Shown: one piece after another, positions 46,700-55,120 of the stretch | Numbering within the stretch: the stretch's first letter is position 1 | Layout: every line of letters starts with the position of its first letter | DNA from: Rhodoferax sp. | Lineage (GTDB): Bacteria > Pseudomonadota > Gammaproteobacteria > Burkholderiales > Burkholderiaceae_C | DNA: 64,000 bases | Direction: 5' to 3' | NCBI RefSeq assembly: GCF_028688795.1 | Contig: NZ_JAQTXM010000018.1 | Location: 1-64,000, forward strand | Notes under the pieces: model-generated | Seen by the model: the letters and a program-made list of their open reading frames with translations, nothing else | Database searches by the model: none | Told to the model about the DNA's origin: nothing | Made by a program: the position numbers and the translations under genes

Positions 46700-46741
46700 G
46701 GGGACAGAGCTGGCTCACTTTGTGTAGCTGCGGTCTGTCCC
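46700..46741. repeat. REP-like inverted repeat between secD and secF
   Basis: GGGGACAGA at 46700-46708 faces TCTGTCCC at 46734-46741, an eight-base perfect inverted repeat, with further partial pairing (AGCTGGCT against AGCTGC) inside. GGGGACAGA...TCTGTCCC hairpins of this kind occur as dispersed REP-like sequences in other proteobacteria, to my recollection. It lies in the secD-secF gap, where it could affect message stability or relative expression. Only one copy is in this window, so I cannot show that it is repeated. Confidence 0.55.
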
Positions 46742-46749
46742 GCAAGGTT

Positions 46750-48633
46750 TTACGATTCAGTCTTGAGTGCCGTACCCGTATCAGGGCGCCAGATGGTGCC
46801 AATGGACACGGTTTTCAGGCGGTTTTTGCGGCCATACCAAAGGTTAACCAAGCCACGCGAGAAAAACACGCCAGAGAACATGCTGGTCATGATGCCCAGC
46901 ACGTGCACCACGGCAAAACCACGCACCGGTCCCGAGCCAAAGGCCAGCAGAGCCAAGCCGGCAATCATGGTGGTGATGTTGGAGTCAAAAATGGTGGCCC
47001 AGGCGCGGTCATAACCGGTGTGGATGGCCGCTTGCGCTGAGGCCCCGCCACGCAATTCTTCACGAATGCGCTCGTTAATCAACACATTCGAGTCAATCGC
47101 CATACCCAACACCAGCGCCATGGCGGCCATGCCGGGCAGCGTCAAGGTGGCTTGCAGCATGGACAAAACGGCCACCAACAGCAGCAGGTTGAATGCCAGC
47201 GAAATACTGGAAAACACGCCAAACAGCATGTAATAGGCGCACATGAAAATGGCCACCGCCACAAACCCCCAGGTGACGCTGTCAAAGCCCTTGGCAATGT
47301 TTTCAGCACCCAGGCTTGGGCCAATGGTGGTTTCTTCAATGATTTCCATCGGCGCCGCAAGCGACCCAGCACGCAACAGCAGCGCCGTGTCATTGGCTTC
47401 CATGGTGGTCATGCGGCCCGAGATTTGCACCCGGCCGCCGCCGATTTCAGAGCGAATCACCGGCGCGGTCACCACTTCGCCCTTGCCTTTTTCAAACAGC
47501 AAGATGGCCATGCGTTTGCCAATGTTTTCACGCGTCACATCGCGGAAGATGCGGGTGCCCTTGGCGTCCAGGTTCAAGTTGACGGTGGGTTCCTGCGTCT
47601 GGCTGTCAAAGCCGGGCTGTGCATCGGTCAGGTTTTCGCCGGTCAAGATCACTTGCTTTTTGACGATCACGGGCTGGCCATTGCGCTCCAGATAACGCTC
47701 TGAGCCAAAGGGCACCACACCGGTACCGGCCTCGGCCCCACGGGCTTCGGCACTTTCGTCAACCATGCGCACTTCAAGTGTGGCGGTGCGACCCAAAATG
47801 TCCTTGGCCTTGGCGGTATCTTGCACGCCAGGCAACTGCACCACGATGCGGTCCAGGCCCTGCTGCTGAATCACCGGCTCGGCCACGCCAAGTTCGTTGA
47901 TGCGGTTATGCAAGGTGGTGATGTTCTGCTTGAGCGCCTGGTCCTGAATGCGGCGCGCCGCCTCCGGCTTGATGGCGGCAGTGAGCTTGAACTCGGCCCC
48001 GTCGGCAGCGTCTACCGTTTGCAAATCAGTAAATTGGTCCTGGAACACCGCTTTGGCGGCGTCCAACGTGGCGACATCGCGAAAACGCACCTCAATGGTT
48101 TGTGCGTTGCGGCTGATGCCACTGTGGCGAATGTTCTTCTCGCGCAGGCTGGTGCGCACGTCGCCCGTGAGCGACTCGGCGCGTTTGGTCAGCGCCGCCT
48201 GCATGTCCACCTGCAGCATGAAGTGCACACCACCGCGCAAATCCAGCCCCAGGTACATGGGCGAGGCATGCAAACCAGACAACCAGGCCGGCGAGCGCGA
48301 CAACAGATTCAGCGCCACCACATAACCGGTGTTGCCAGCATCAGGCACCAACGCTTTCTGGATGGCGTCTTTGGCCTTGAGCTGGGCGTCGGTGTTGGCC
48401 AGACGCACCTTGATCGACGCGCCTTCGAGCGTCACCACATCAGCAGCAACGCCAGCGGCCTTCAGCGCCGCCTCCACCTGAGCCAGCGTGCCCGTGTCGA
48501 CCTTGACCAAGGGCTTGGCCGCAGACACCTGCACCGCTGGCGACTCGCCAAAAAAATTCGGCAGGGCATACACAAAGCCCACCACCAGCGCGATCAGGAT
48601 GACCACGTATTTCCAAACCGGGTAACGATTCAT
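46750..48633 (-). CDS. secD: Protein translocase subunit SecD
   Basis: A 627-residue SecD. It has an N-terminal membrane helix (VVILIALVVGFVYALPNFFG), a large periplasmic P1 domain starting LGLDLRGGVHFMLQVD, and a C-terminal six-helix block with MAALVLGMAIDSNVLINERIREELR and TIFDSNITTMIAGLALLAFG. It is the partner of SecF and YajC in the holotranslocon. Order yajC-secD-secF is standard; the usual upstream queA-tgt pair is replaced here by the 2-oxoacid oxidoreductase gene. Confidence 0.96.
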   Translation of the reverse strand: MNRYPVWKYVVILIALVVGFVYALPNFFGESPAVQVSAAKPLVKVDTGTLAQVEAALKAAGVAADVVTLEGASIKVRLANTDAQLKAKDAIQKALVPDAGNTGYVVALNLLSRSPAWLSGLHASPMYLGLDLRGGVHFMLQVDMQAALTKRAESLTGDVRTSLREKNIRHSGISRNAQTIEVRFRDVATLDAAKAVFQDQFTDLQTVDAADGAEFKLTAAIKPEAARRIQDQALKQNITTLHNRINELGVAEPVIQQQGLDRIVVQLPGVQDTAKAKDILGRTATLEVRMVDESAEARGAEAGTGVVPFGSERYLERNGQPVIVKKQVILTGENLTDAQPGFDSQTQEPTVNLNLDAKGTRIFRDVTRENIGKRMAILLFEKGKGEVVTAPVIRSEIGGGRVQISGRMTTMEANDTALLLRAGSLAAPMEIIEETTIGPSLGAENIAKGFDSVTWGFVAVAIFMCAYYMLFGVFSSISLAFNLLLLVAVLSMLQATLTLPGMAAMALVLGMAIDSNVLINERIREELRGGASAQAAIHTGYDRAWATIFDSNITTMIAGLALLAFGSGPVRGFAVVHVLGIMTSMFSGVFFSRGLVNLWYGRKNRLKTVSIGTIWRPDTGTALKTES

Positions 48634-48705
48634 GATCGCCCTTCTGACATCAAACTGGAGAAAACTGACACAAACCCAACTGGCACAGACCAGCGCCGGC
48701 GAAAC

Positions 48706-49038
48706 TTATTTGATGCTGCCCTTGGGCAAGACTTGCACCACGGCGCTGCGTTGCAACTGGACTTCAACTCCATTGGCCACTTCAATGTTGATGAAACTGT
48801 CACCCAATTTGGTGACCTTGCCCAGGATGCCGCCGGCTGTGGCGACTTCATCACCCTTGGCCAAAGATTCGACCATGGATTTGTGCTCTTTGGCCTTTTT
48901 CATTTGCGGGCGAATCATCACGAAGTAGAGCACCACAAACATCAGCACCAACGGCAGCATGCCCATCAGGGAAGACTGCAGGTCACCGCCAGCGGCTGCT
49001 GCGGGGGCGGTTTGAGCAATGGCAGAAGAAATAAACAC
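48706..49038 (-). CDS. yajC: Preprotein translocase accessory subunit YajC
   Basis: A 110-residue single-pass membrane protein of the SecDF-YajC complex. The membrane segment is MLPLVLMFVVLYFVMIRPQ, followed by KKAKEHKSMVESLAKGDEV and GGILGKVTKLGDSF. The start is most likely the GTG at 49038, giving (M)FISSAIAQTAP, because GGAG lies seven bases upstream and the family begins this way; the TTG at 49050 is less likely. Seventy-two bases separate it from secD. Confidence 0.93.
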   Translation of the reverse strand: MFISSAIAQTAPAAAAGGDLQSSLMGMLPLVLMFVVLYFVMIRPQMKKAKEHKSMVESLAKGDEVATAGGILGKVTKLGDSFINIEVANGVEVQLQRSAVVQVLPKGSIK

Positions 49039-49089
49039 GGCAAACTCCAATGATTTGAATCAATAAAAAAAGGCAAACCGCCCAACCAA

Positions 49090-49105
49090 TGTGCGCATTC
49101 GCACA
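49090..49105. other. Short palindrome upstream of yajC
   Basis: TGTGCGCATTCGCACA is a 6-base perfect stem around CATT, 52 bases upstream of the yajC start in the 146-base gap after the oxidoreductase gene. On neither strand does a T-run follow, so it is not a standard terminator. It may be an operator or part of the sec-operon leader. The rest of the gap has a small GGCCA/TGGCC hairpin at 49146-49159 and nothing else evident. Confidence 0.3.
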
Positions 49106-49184
49106 AAAATCAGGCAACTTGCCATTGTATGCGGGCAGTTTCCACGGCCACTGATGGCCTTTGATGACGCCCCCCACAGCCTTG

Positions 49185-52100
49185 TCAGGCCGGGTTGCCG
49201 GTCCGAAAACGACCCAACAACCCGGACCATTTTTTCATAGCGGCGGTCATGGCCCGCACCTTGACATGGCCAAAACCTCGAATGTCTTGCGGAATAGTCG
49301 CCAGGGAAACCGCAATTTGATAGCTACCTGCGCTTATTTCACGGTGGCTAGAGGTCAATTTGTCACATATTTCCAGCAACACAGCCTCATACCGCTCGAT
49401 CCAGGCGCGTTCCTGACGCCGCTCGTCAGAGCGGCCAAACACATCCAGCGCAGTGCCACGCAAGCCTTTGAGTCGCGCCAGCCCTTTGAAGGCAACCATG
49501 ACCCATGGGCCAAAGCGTTGCTTGACCAACTCGCCCCTGTCATTGGTTTTAGCCAGCAGAGGCGGTGCCAGATGAAAGTGCAATTGGTAGTCACCTTCAA
49601 ATTGCTGCGCAACCGTGGACCTGAAACTGCCCTCGGTATAAAGCCGCGCCACCTCGTACTCGTCCTTGTAAGCCATCAACTTGAACAGGTTGCGCGCCAC
49701 GGCCTCACTCAGCGCCGTTTTGCCCAGCAACACATCCACCCGTTGCACGTCAGCCATGGCTTGTTGGTAGCGGGCGGCGTAGGCGGTGTTCTGATAAGCG
49801 GTTAAAAACGCCACGCGTTTGGCAATGACCTCGGCCAGCGCGGGCTTTTTGACAAATTCGATCACTTGGCCGACCTGAAGCAGCGCCTGCACCGCCGTCA
49901 AGTCATGCGCGCAGTGACGGCCCCACTCAAACGCGGCCTGATTGTTGGCCACCTGCACGCCATTAAGTGCCATGGCCTGCAGCAAGGCGGCGCGGCTCAG
50001 TGGCACCCGGCCCTTTTGCCAGGCATAACCGAGCAAGAGGGGGTTGGTGTAGATCGCGTCGCCCAACGCTTGGATGGCCACCTGCTCCGCATCAAACACA
50101 CCCAAAGCTTGCACGCCCACATTGGCCGCAATGGCGGCCTCGCACCCACCTTCAGGAAACTGCCACTGCGGGTTATGGACAAACGCCGCCGTGGGCGTGG
50201 CGTGGCTGTTCAGTGCCACAAAAGTGCGCCCGTGCTGCATCACATTGAGCGTGACTTTGCTGGCGGCCACGATGGCATCGCAGCCCAGCACCAGGTCCGC
50301 CTTGGCGGTGTCCACCTTGCTGGTGTAAATGGCATCGGCGGTGTTGGCGATCTGGACAAAGCTCCAGGTGGCCCCGCCTTTTTGCGCCAAGCCACCGGCA
50401 TCTTGCGTGACCACGCCTTTGCCGTCCAGATGCGCTGCCATGCCCAGCAGCTGGCCAAGGGTGATGACCCCGGTGCCACCGACGCCACCGACCACGATGC
50501 CCCAGGCCGCATCCACGTTCGGCAGCACCGGTTCTGGCAGACCCGGCAAGGTGCTCAGGCGGCCTTGTTGGTCCTTTTTGGGTTTTTTGAGTTGCCCACC
50601 CTTGACCGTGACAAAACTCGGGCAAAAGCCTTTGACACAGCTGAAGTCTTTGTTGCAGCTGCTTTGGTTGATGCTGCGCTTGCGGCCAAATTCGGTTTCA
50701 AGCGGCTCAATGCTGAGGCAGTTGGACTGCTCACCGCAGTCGCCGCAGCCTTCGCACACCAGCGCGTTGATGACCACCCGCTCATCGGGCTCAACAAGCG
50801 TGCCGCGTTTGCGCTTGCGGCGTTTTTCGGTAGCGCACATCTGGTCATAAATGATCGCCGTGGTGCCTTTGAGCTCACGGAACTCGCGTTGGATGCGATC
50901 GAGCTCATCGCGGTGGTGCACCGTCACCCCAGGCACCAGCGCCTGATGAGCGTATTTTTCAGGCTGGTCGGTCACGATCACCAGTTTGGCCACGCCTTCA
51001 CTGACCAGGCTGGCCATGATTTGCAGCACGCTGTGGCCTTCAGCGCGCTCTCCCACACGCTGGCCGCCGGTCATGGCCACGGCATCGTTGTAAAGCACTT
51101 TGTAGGTGATGTTGACCCCGGCGGCAATGCTCTGGCGAATGGCCAACAGGCCGCTATGAAAGTAGGTGCCGTCGCCCAGGTTGGCAAACACGTGGGTGTC
51201 GGTGGTGTAGGGTTGTTGCCCGACCCAGGCGACACCTTCGCCACCCATCTGGCTGAAGGTGCTGGTTGAACGGTCCATCCAGACCGTCATGAAATGGCAG
51301 CCGATGCCAGCCAATGCGCGTGAGCCTTCAGGCACGCGGGTGCTGGTGTTGTGCGGGCAACCACTGCAAAACCAGGGCGTGCGCTCGCCAGTGTCGGTTT
51401 TGAGCGCCAGCGCACCTCGCTCCTTGGCCTCCAGGAGGGCTAGATGCTGGTCCATGCGCGCCGCCACATCGTCCGGCACACCGAGCTTTTTCAGGCGTTT
51501 GGCAATGGCTTTGGCGACCAGGCCCGGGTTCAGGTCGGCATTGGCGCGCAATAAGGCGCTGGCCCCCGGATTGGGCTGGCTCCACTCGCCACCACTGCCG
51601 TCACCCTCGTCATCAAACTTGCCCACCACATTGGGGCGCACGCGCCAGTTGTACAACTCTTCTTTCAGCTGGTATTCGATGACTTGACGTTTTTCTTCTA
51701 CCACCAGAATTTCTTGCAGCCCATGGGCAAAGTCGCGGGTGATGCTGGCTTCGAGCGGCCACACCACGTTGACCTTGTGCAGGCGCAGGCCGATGCGCTG
51801 GCAGGTGGCCGCATCCAGACCTAAATCCGCCAGCGCTTGCCGTGTGTCATTGAACGCCTTGCCGCTGGCAATGATGCCAAAGCGGTCTTGCGCGCTGACT
51901 ATGACGTTGTGGTTGAGCTTGTTGGCGCGCACATAGGCCAGCGCGGCGTACCACTTGTAGTCCATCAGGCGGGCTTCCTGGTCCAGCGCCGGGTCGGGCC
52001 AGCGGATGTGCAGGCCGCCTGCGGGTATGGCGAAATCTTCGGGCATGACAATCTTGACGCGGCCCAGGCTGACATCGACCGAGCTGCTGGACTCCACCAC

Positions 52101-52745
52101 CTCCTGAATCGTCTTCATGCCAGCCCAAACGCCCGAGAAGCGACTTAACGCAATGGCGTGCAGCCCCATGTCCAAAATGCCCTGCACATCGGACGGAAAA
52201 AACACCGGCAAGCCACAAGCCTTGAAGATGTGATCGCTCTGGTGCGCGGCGGTCGAGCTTTTGCTGACATGGTCGTCGCCCGCCACCGCCACCACGCCGC
52301 CATGGCGCGCAGTGCCGGCCATGTTGGCGTGTTTGAACACGTCAGCGCTGCGGTCCACACCTGGCCCCTTGCCGTACCAGATACCAAAGACGCCGTCGTG
52401 TTTTTTGCTTTGCGGGTACAGGTCGAGCTGCTGAGTGCCCCACACCGCCGTGGCCGCCAGTTCTTCGTTCACGCCGGGCTGGAATACGATGTGCTGCGCC
52501 TCCAGATGGCTGCGCGCCGCTACCAGCGCCTGGTCATAACCACCCAGTGGCGAGCCACGGTAACCGCTGATGAAACCAGCGGTGTTCAAACCCGCCAAGG
52601 CATCACGCTGGCGCTGCAGCATGGGCAAGCGCACCAGCGCTTGTACCCCGCTCATGAAGGCGCGACCTTCGGTCAGGGCGTATTTGTCGTCAAGGCGGGC
52701 TGTTTGCAAGGCCTCGTGGGCCTGCTTGGGCAAGGGGGCGTTCAT
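49185..52745 (-). CDS. Fused indolepyruvate/2-oxoacid:ferredoxin oxidoreductase
   Basis: A 1186-residue fused enzyme of the indolepyruvate ferredoxin oxidoreductase family, which oxidatively decarboxylates aryl- or branched 2-oxoacids to acyl-CoA using TPP and iron-sulfur clusters. The N-terminal pyrimidine-binding part has SGYRGSPLGGYDQAL; the TPP-binding part has GCPHNTSTRVPEGSRALAGI and FANLGDGTYFHSGLLAI. A cysteine cluster (near residue 660, VCEGCGDCGEQSNCLS and SCNKDFSCVKGFCP) would hold Fe-S. A gamma-type domain begins VVGGVGGTGVITLGQLL. The ATG at 52745 has TGGAG upstream. Repeat copy L encodes residues 1125-1146. Confidence 0.88.
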   Translation of the reverse strand: MNAPLPKQAHEALQTARLDDKYALTEGRAFMSGVQALVRLPMLQRQRDALAGLNTAGFISGYRGSPLGGYDQALVAARSHLEAQHIVFQPGVNEELAATAVWGTQQLDLYPQSKKHDGVFGIWYGKGPGVDRSADVFKHANMAGTARHGGVVAVAGDDHVSKSSTAAHQSDHIFKACGLPVFFPSDVQGILDMGLHAIALSRFSGVWAGMKTIQEVVESSSSVDVSLGRVKIVMPEDFAIPAGGLHIRWPDPALDQEARLMDYKWYAALAYVRANKLNHNVIVSAQDRFGIIASGKAFNDTRQALADLGLDAATCQRIGLRLHKVNVVWPLEASITRDFAHGLQEILVVEEKRQVIEYQLKEELYNWRVRPNVVGKFDDEGDGSGGEWSQPNPGASALLRANADLNPGLVAKAIAKRLKKLGVPDDVAARMDQHLALLEAKERGALALKTDTGERTPWFCSGCPHNTSTRVPEGSRALAGIGCHFMTVWMDRSTSTFSQMGGEGVAWVGQQPYTTDTHVFANLGDGTYFHSGLLAIRQSIAAGVNITYKVLYNDAVAMTGGQRVGERAEGHSVLQIMASLVSEGVAKLVIVTDQPEKYAHQALVPGVTVHHRDELDRIQREFRELKGTTAIIYDQMCATEKRRKRKRGTLVEPDERVVINALVCEGCGDCGEQSNCLSIEPLETEFGRKRSINQSSCNKDFSCVKGFCPSFVTVKGGQLKKPKKDQQGRLSTLPGLPEPVLPNVDAAWGIVVGGVGGTGVITLGQLLGMAAHLDGKGVVTQDAGGLAQKGGATWSFVQIANTADAIYTSKVDTAKADLVLGCDAIVAASKVTLNVMQHGRTFVALNSHATPTAAFVHNPQWQFPEGGCEAAIAANVGVQALGVFDAEQVAIQALGDAIYTNPLLLGYAWQKGRVPLSRAALLQAMALNGVQVANNQAAFEWGRHCAHDLTAVQALLQVGQVIEFVKKPALAEVIAKRVAFLTAYQNTAYAARYQQAMADVQRVDVLLGKTALSEAVARNLFKLMAYKDEYEVARLYTEGSFRSTVAQQFEGDYQLHFHLAPPLLAKTNDRGELVKQRFGPWVMVAFKGLARLKGLRGTALDVFGRSDERRQERAWIERYEAVLLEICDKLTSSHREISAGSYQIAVSLATIPQDIRGFGHVKVRAMTAAMKKWSGLLGRFRTGNPA
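49308..49372 (+). repeat. Dispersed palindromic element, copy L (inside oxidoreductase gene, antisense)
   Basis: The plus strand reads AATTTGATAGCTACCTGCGC (49313-49332), then a spacer and TGGCTAGAGGTC ending at 49356, with tail AATTTGTCACATATTT. Spacing from TAGCT to TGGCTA is 19; the left half of the arm is lost. The gene reads the complement as LTSSHREISAGSYQIAV near its C-terminus, in a different phase from the other five antisense copies. Confidence 0.85.
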
Positions 52746-52811
52746 GGGCAACTCCAGTTTTTGCGTCAGGTGTCTCGTGAACACCATCGTATTGAGAAGT
52801 TAAAAACCAGC

Positions 52812-52847
52812 AAAAACGCCACCCCATGAACCGAACATGGGGTGGCG
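52812..52847 (-). terminator. Rho-independent terminator of cheV (second copy)
   Basis: A perfect 12-bp stem, CGCCACCCCATG at 52817-52828 with CATGGGGTGGCG at 52836-52847, and a 7-base loop is followed on the minus strand by TTTTTG and then another T-run. This is a textbook intrinsic terminator for leftward transcription ending cheV at 52926. Repeat copy M lies between the stop codon and this hairpin. It also insulates the oxidoreductase gene that starts at 52745. Confidence 0.9.
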
Positions 52848-52850
52848 TCA

Positions 52851-52915
52851 AATTATAAGCAATTTAGGCCTGTAGACCTTATGGAACAAGCGTATACAGC
52901 TATTGATACTATAGC
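52851..52915 (-). repeat. Dispersed palindromic element, copy M (cheV 3' untranslated region)
   Basis: The minus strand shows the palindromic arm GCTATAGTATCAATAGC (52915-52899), TGTATACGC, then TTGTTCCATAA and GGTCTACAGGCC (ending 52867), and an A/T tail with TTATAA. Spacing 19. It fills the gap between the cheV stop (52926) and the terminator stem (52847), so it would be transcribed as three small hairpins in the cheV 3' untranslated region. Confidence 0.92.
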
Positions 52916-52925
52916 AACTTAGCTA

Positions 52926-53894
52926 TTAGACCTGGCGCGTTAACACCTTGCGGATGGTGTCGGCCAGCTCTTCGGCGACAAACTTGGCCACATAGGCATC
53001 GGCCCCGACTTTTTTCACATGGTCTTCGTTGGTGGAACCCGTCAAAGACGAGTGAATGACCACCGGAATGCCGCTGTAACGCGCATCTTGCTTGATGTTG
53101 CGTGTCAGTGTAAAACCGTCCATCTCGGGCATTTCAAGGTCGGTCAGCACCAAGGCCACCTTGTCCTTGATGGTTTGGCCATTGGCCTCGGCCTCAGAGG
53201 CCATGGCTTTCAGACGGTCCCAGGCTTCCTGGCCAGACTTGGTCATGATGTACGGCACACCCATGGCTTTCAGGCCCTGCTCGATCATCATGCGCGCCAC
53301 GGCTGAGTCGTCTGCGGCCAGCACCACCGTGCCTGGGGGAACGTGCAGCTTGCTGGAAACGTCAACGTCAACCTTGTGCTGCTCTGGGAACACGTCGCGC
53401 AAGATTTGCTCCACGTCGAGCACCTGAGCCAAGCGGGTGTTCTCGGCTGCACCATCCAGACGCGCAATGCTGGTCACCAGACCACCACCACGGCCTTCAG
53501 CTGACAGCACATGCTTCCATTCCAGGCGAACGATCTCATTGACCTCTTCCACAGCAAACGCTTGCGTGGTGCGGGCAAATTCCGTCACCAGCAAAATCCC
53601 CAATCCTTTGCTTGGGGTGGTACCAACCAGTTGGGGCAGGTTGATCACGGTGATCATCTGGCCCCGAATGTTGGCCACGCCCATCACCGACGGCGGCGAG
53701 TTGACCATGGCTGTGATCTCAGGCATCACCAAAATCTCACGCACCTTGAACACATTGATGCCAAATAGTTCACGTTTGTCGGTGCCGGGCGCTTCCCCCA
53801 ATCGAAACAGCAACAACTCAAACATGCTGTTGCCGGCCAGGTTGGTGCGCTCATCAATGTCGCGCATGGAGGATTTGCTGCTTGCTGTGTTCAT
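52926..53894 (-). CDS. cheV: Chemotaxis protein CheV (second copy)
   Basis: A 322-residue CheW-receiver fusion with the same layout as the gene at 24187: FGINVFKVREILVMPEI and VMGVANIRGQMITVINL in the CheW part, VVLAADDSAVARMMIEQGL and LVLTDLEMPEMDGFTL in the receiver, and IPVVIHSSLTGSTNEDHVKKV near the end. The ATG at 53894 has AGGA upstream. It stands alone, about 15 kb from the chemosensory cluster, and has its own terminator. The two CheV proteins may serve different receptor sets. Confidence 0.93.
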   Translation of the reverse strand: MNTASSKSSMRDIDERTNLAGNSMFELLLFRLGEAPGTDKRELFGINVFKVREILVMPEITAMVNSPPSVMGVANIRGQMITVINLPQLVGTTPSKGLGILLVTEFARTTQAFAVEEVNEIVRLEWKHVLSAEGRGGGLVTSIARLDGAAENTRLAQVLDVEQILRDVFPEQHKVDVDVSSKLHVPPGTVVLAADDSAVARMMIEQGLKAMGVPYIMTKSGQEAWDRLKAMASEAEANGQTIKDKVALVLTDLEMPEMDGFTLTRNIKQDARYSGIPVVIHSSLTGSTNEDHVKKVGADAYVAKFVAEELADTIRKVLTRQV

Positions 53895-53947
53895 GAAGAG
53901 TCCTGTTAAAGCTGAGACTGTTGTTTTCGGGGCCTATGGTAACGCCA

Positions 53948-55120
53948 TCAACGCGGCTTGGGCCACAGCACCCACAGGCGCAACGGCTGCTTCAGACGCC
54001 CCGCCAACTCACCGGCAGCGGCCCCCCAGCCGGCAAAATAATCAGCCCGGACGGCACCCCGGATGGCACTACCTGTGTCTTGCGCCAGCACCAGCCGCTG
54101 TAGTGAAAGCTGCGGCCCCTCGGACGCCAGCCAGACTGGTGTGCCGTAGGGAATGCTTTCGGGGTCAACGGCAATCGAGCGACCCGGGGTCAGTGGCACA
54201 CCCTGTGCACCACGCGGGCCAAAGCCACTGTCAAAGTTGCCCAGCGGCTCTTCCCTGAAGAACACCACCCGGGGATTTCGCCACAGCAGCTCGCGCACAC
54301 GCTGCGGGTTTTGCAACATCCAGGCCTTGATGCCGGGCCAGGAGGCATCGCGCAGCTCACCCTGATCGAGCAACCAGCGACCAATGCTTTGGTAAGCCTG
54401 CCCGTTGTGACCGGCGTAAGCCAGGCGTACCAGCTGTTGGCGCCCATCAGGTTCGGTGACACGCATGCGGCCCGAGCCTTGAATCTGCAGCACCATGGCT
54501 TGCACTGGGTCAGCCAGGTAAACAATTTCTCGCCCCCGCACCGCCGCCTGCGCCTCAGGCAGTGTGTCAATTTCTTGCCGGGTAAACCACGGCCTGGACG
54601 CTGTCAACCCTAGCGGCATTTGGTAGAGCGGCACCTCAAAGCCGGCGCCCGGGATGCGCCGAGCCTCTAACTCGGGCTCAAAGTAAGCGGTCAACAAGCC
54701 GCTGGCGCTGCCCTGCAACGGCTCCACACGGTAGGGCTGCAGACGCTCCAAAAGCCATTGGCGCTGGGCCTCATCACCACCAATGCTCAGGCGCCTCACT
54801 TCAGGGCACAGCGGCGCAAACACGGGGCCGGGGCGCTCGCAACTTTTCAGCCAGGCGTTCCAGGCTTCGAACAAGGTGTCAGCCTCAAAGCCAGGCAACT
54901 CGCGCCAAGGCACCGCCACCCAACGGCTGTTACCCCGCAACAAACTGGGTAGGGCGCTCGCCTCTTGCGGCGTGACAACAGCCGCAGGTGGCACAACCAT
55001 GGGCTCCGGGGTGGGCAACGGGATGCGGGGGGCGCTGCCACAAGCCACCAGCACAGCAGCCAGGGCCAGTAGTCCGGCGCGCTGCAACCCTGCTAAAACA
55101 AGGCTCATGACACGCCTCAT
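53948..55120 (-). CDS. mltA: Membrane-bound lytic murein transglycosylase A (lipoprotein)
   Basis: A 390-residue outer-membrane lipoprotein that cleaves peptidoglycan to 1,6-anhydro-muropeptides. The N-terminus has a signal helix ending in LVAC, a lipobox with lipidated Cys27. The MltA domain is shown by GLLTAYFEPELEARR, IQGSGRMRVTEPDG and the 3D-type C-terminal domain VLAQDTGSAIRGAVRADYFAGWG with the catalytic aspartate. The ATG at 55120 overlaps the stop of the amidase gene (ATGA), so the two are coupled. Confidence 0.94.
   Translation of the reverse strand: MRRVMSLVLAGLQRAGLLALAAVLVACGSAPRIPLPTPEPMVVPPAAVVTPQEASALPSLLRGNSRWVAVPWRELPGFEADTLFEAWNAWLKSCERPGPVFAPLCPEVRRLSIGGDEAQRQWLLERLQPYRVEPLQGSASGLLTAYFEPELEARRIPGAGFEVPLYQMPLGLTASRPWFTRQEIDTLPEAQAAVRGREIVYLADPVQAMVLQIQGSGRMRVTEPDGRQQLVRLAYAGHNGQAYQSIGRWLLDQGELRDASWPGIKAWMLQNPQRVRELLWRNPRVVFFREEPLGNFDSGFGPRGAQGVPLTPGRSIAVDPESIPYGTPVWLASEGPQLSLQRLVLAQDTGSAIRGAVRADYFAGWGAAAGELAGRLKQPLRLWVLWPKPR

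Noticed and set aside
46725..46757. TAGCTGCGG in the secD-secF gap as an element copy
   Set aside because: The 19-base position gives TTTACG rather than GGGCTA; the site is better explained by the GGGGACAGA inverted repeat.
47821..49053. 410-codon open frame opposite secD and yajC
   Set aside because: Antisense shadow; crosses two well-defined genes and their gap.
49146..49159. GGCCA/TGGCC hairpin after the oxidoreductase gene as a terminator
   Set aside because: Only five pairs and no T-run follows on the transcribed strand.
49866..51269. 467-codon open frame opposite the oxidoreductase gene
   Set aside because: Antisense shadow without family motifs; the minus-strand gene has clear TPP and Fe-S motifs.
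51430..51460. GGGCTAGATGC inside the oxidoreductase gene as an element copy
   Set aside because: No TAGCT arm lies 19 bases before it.
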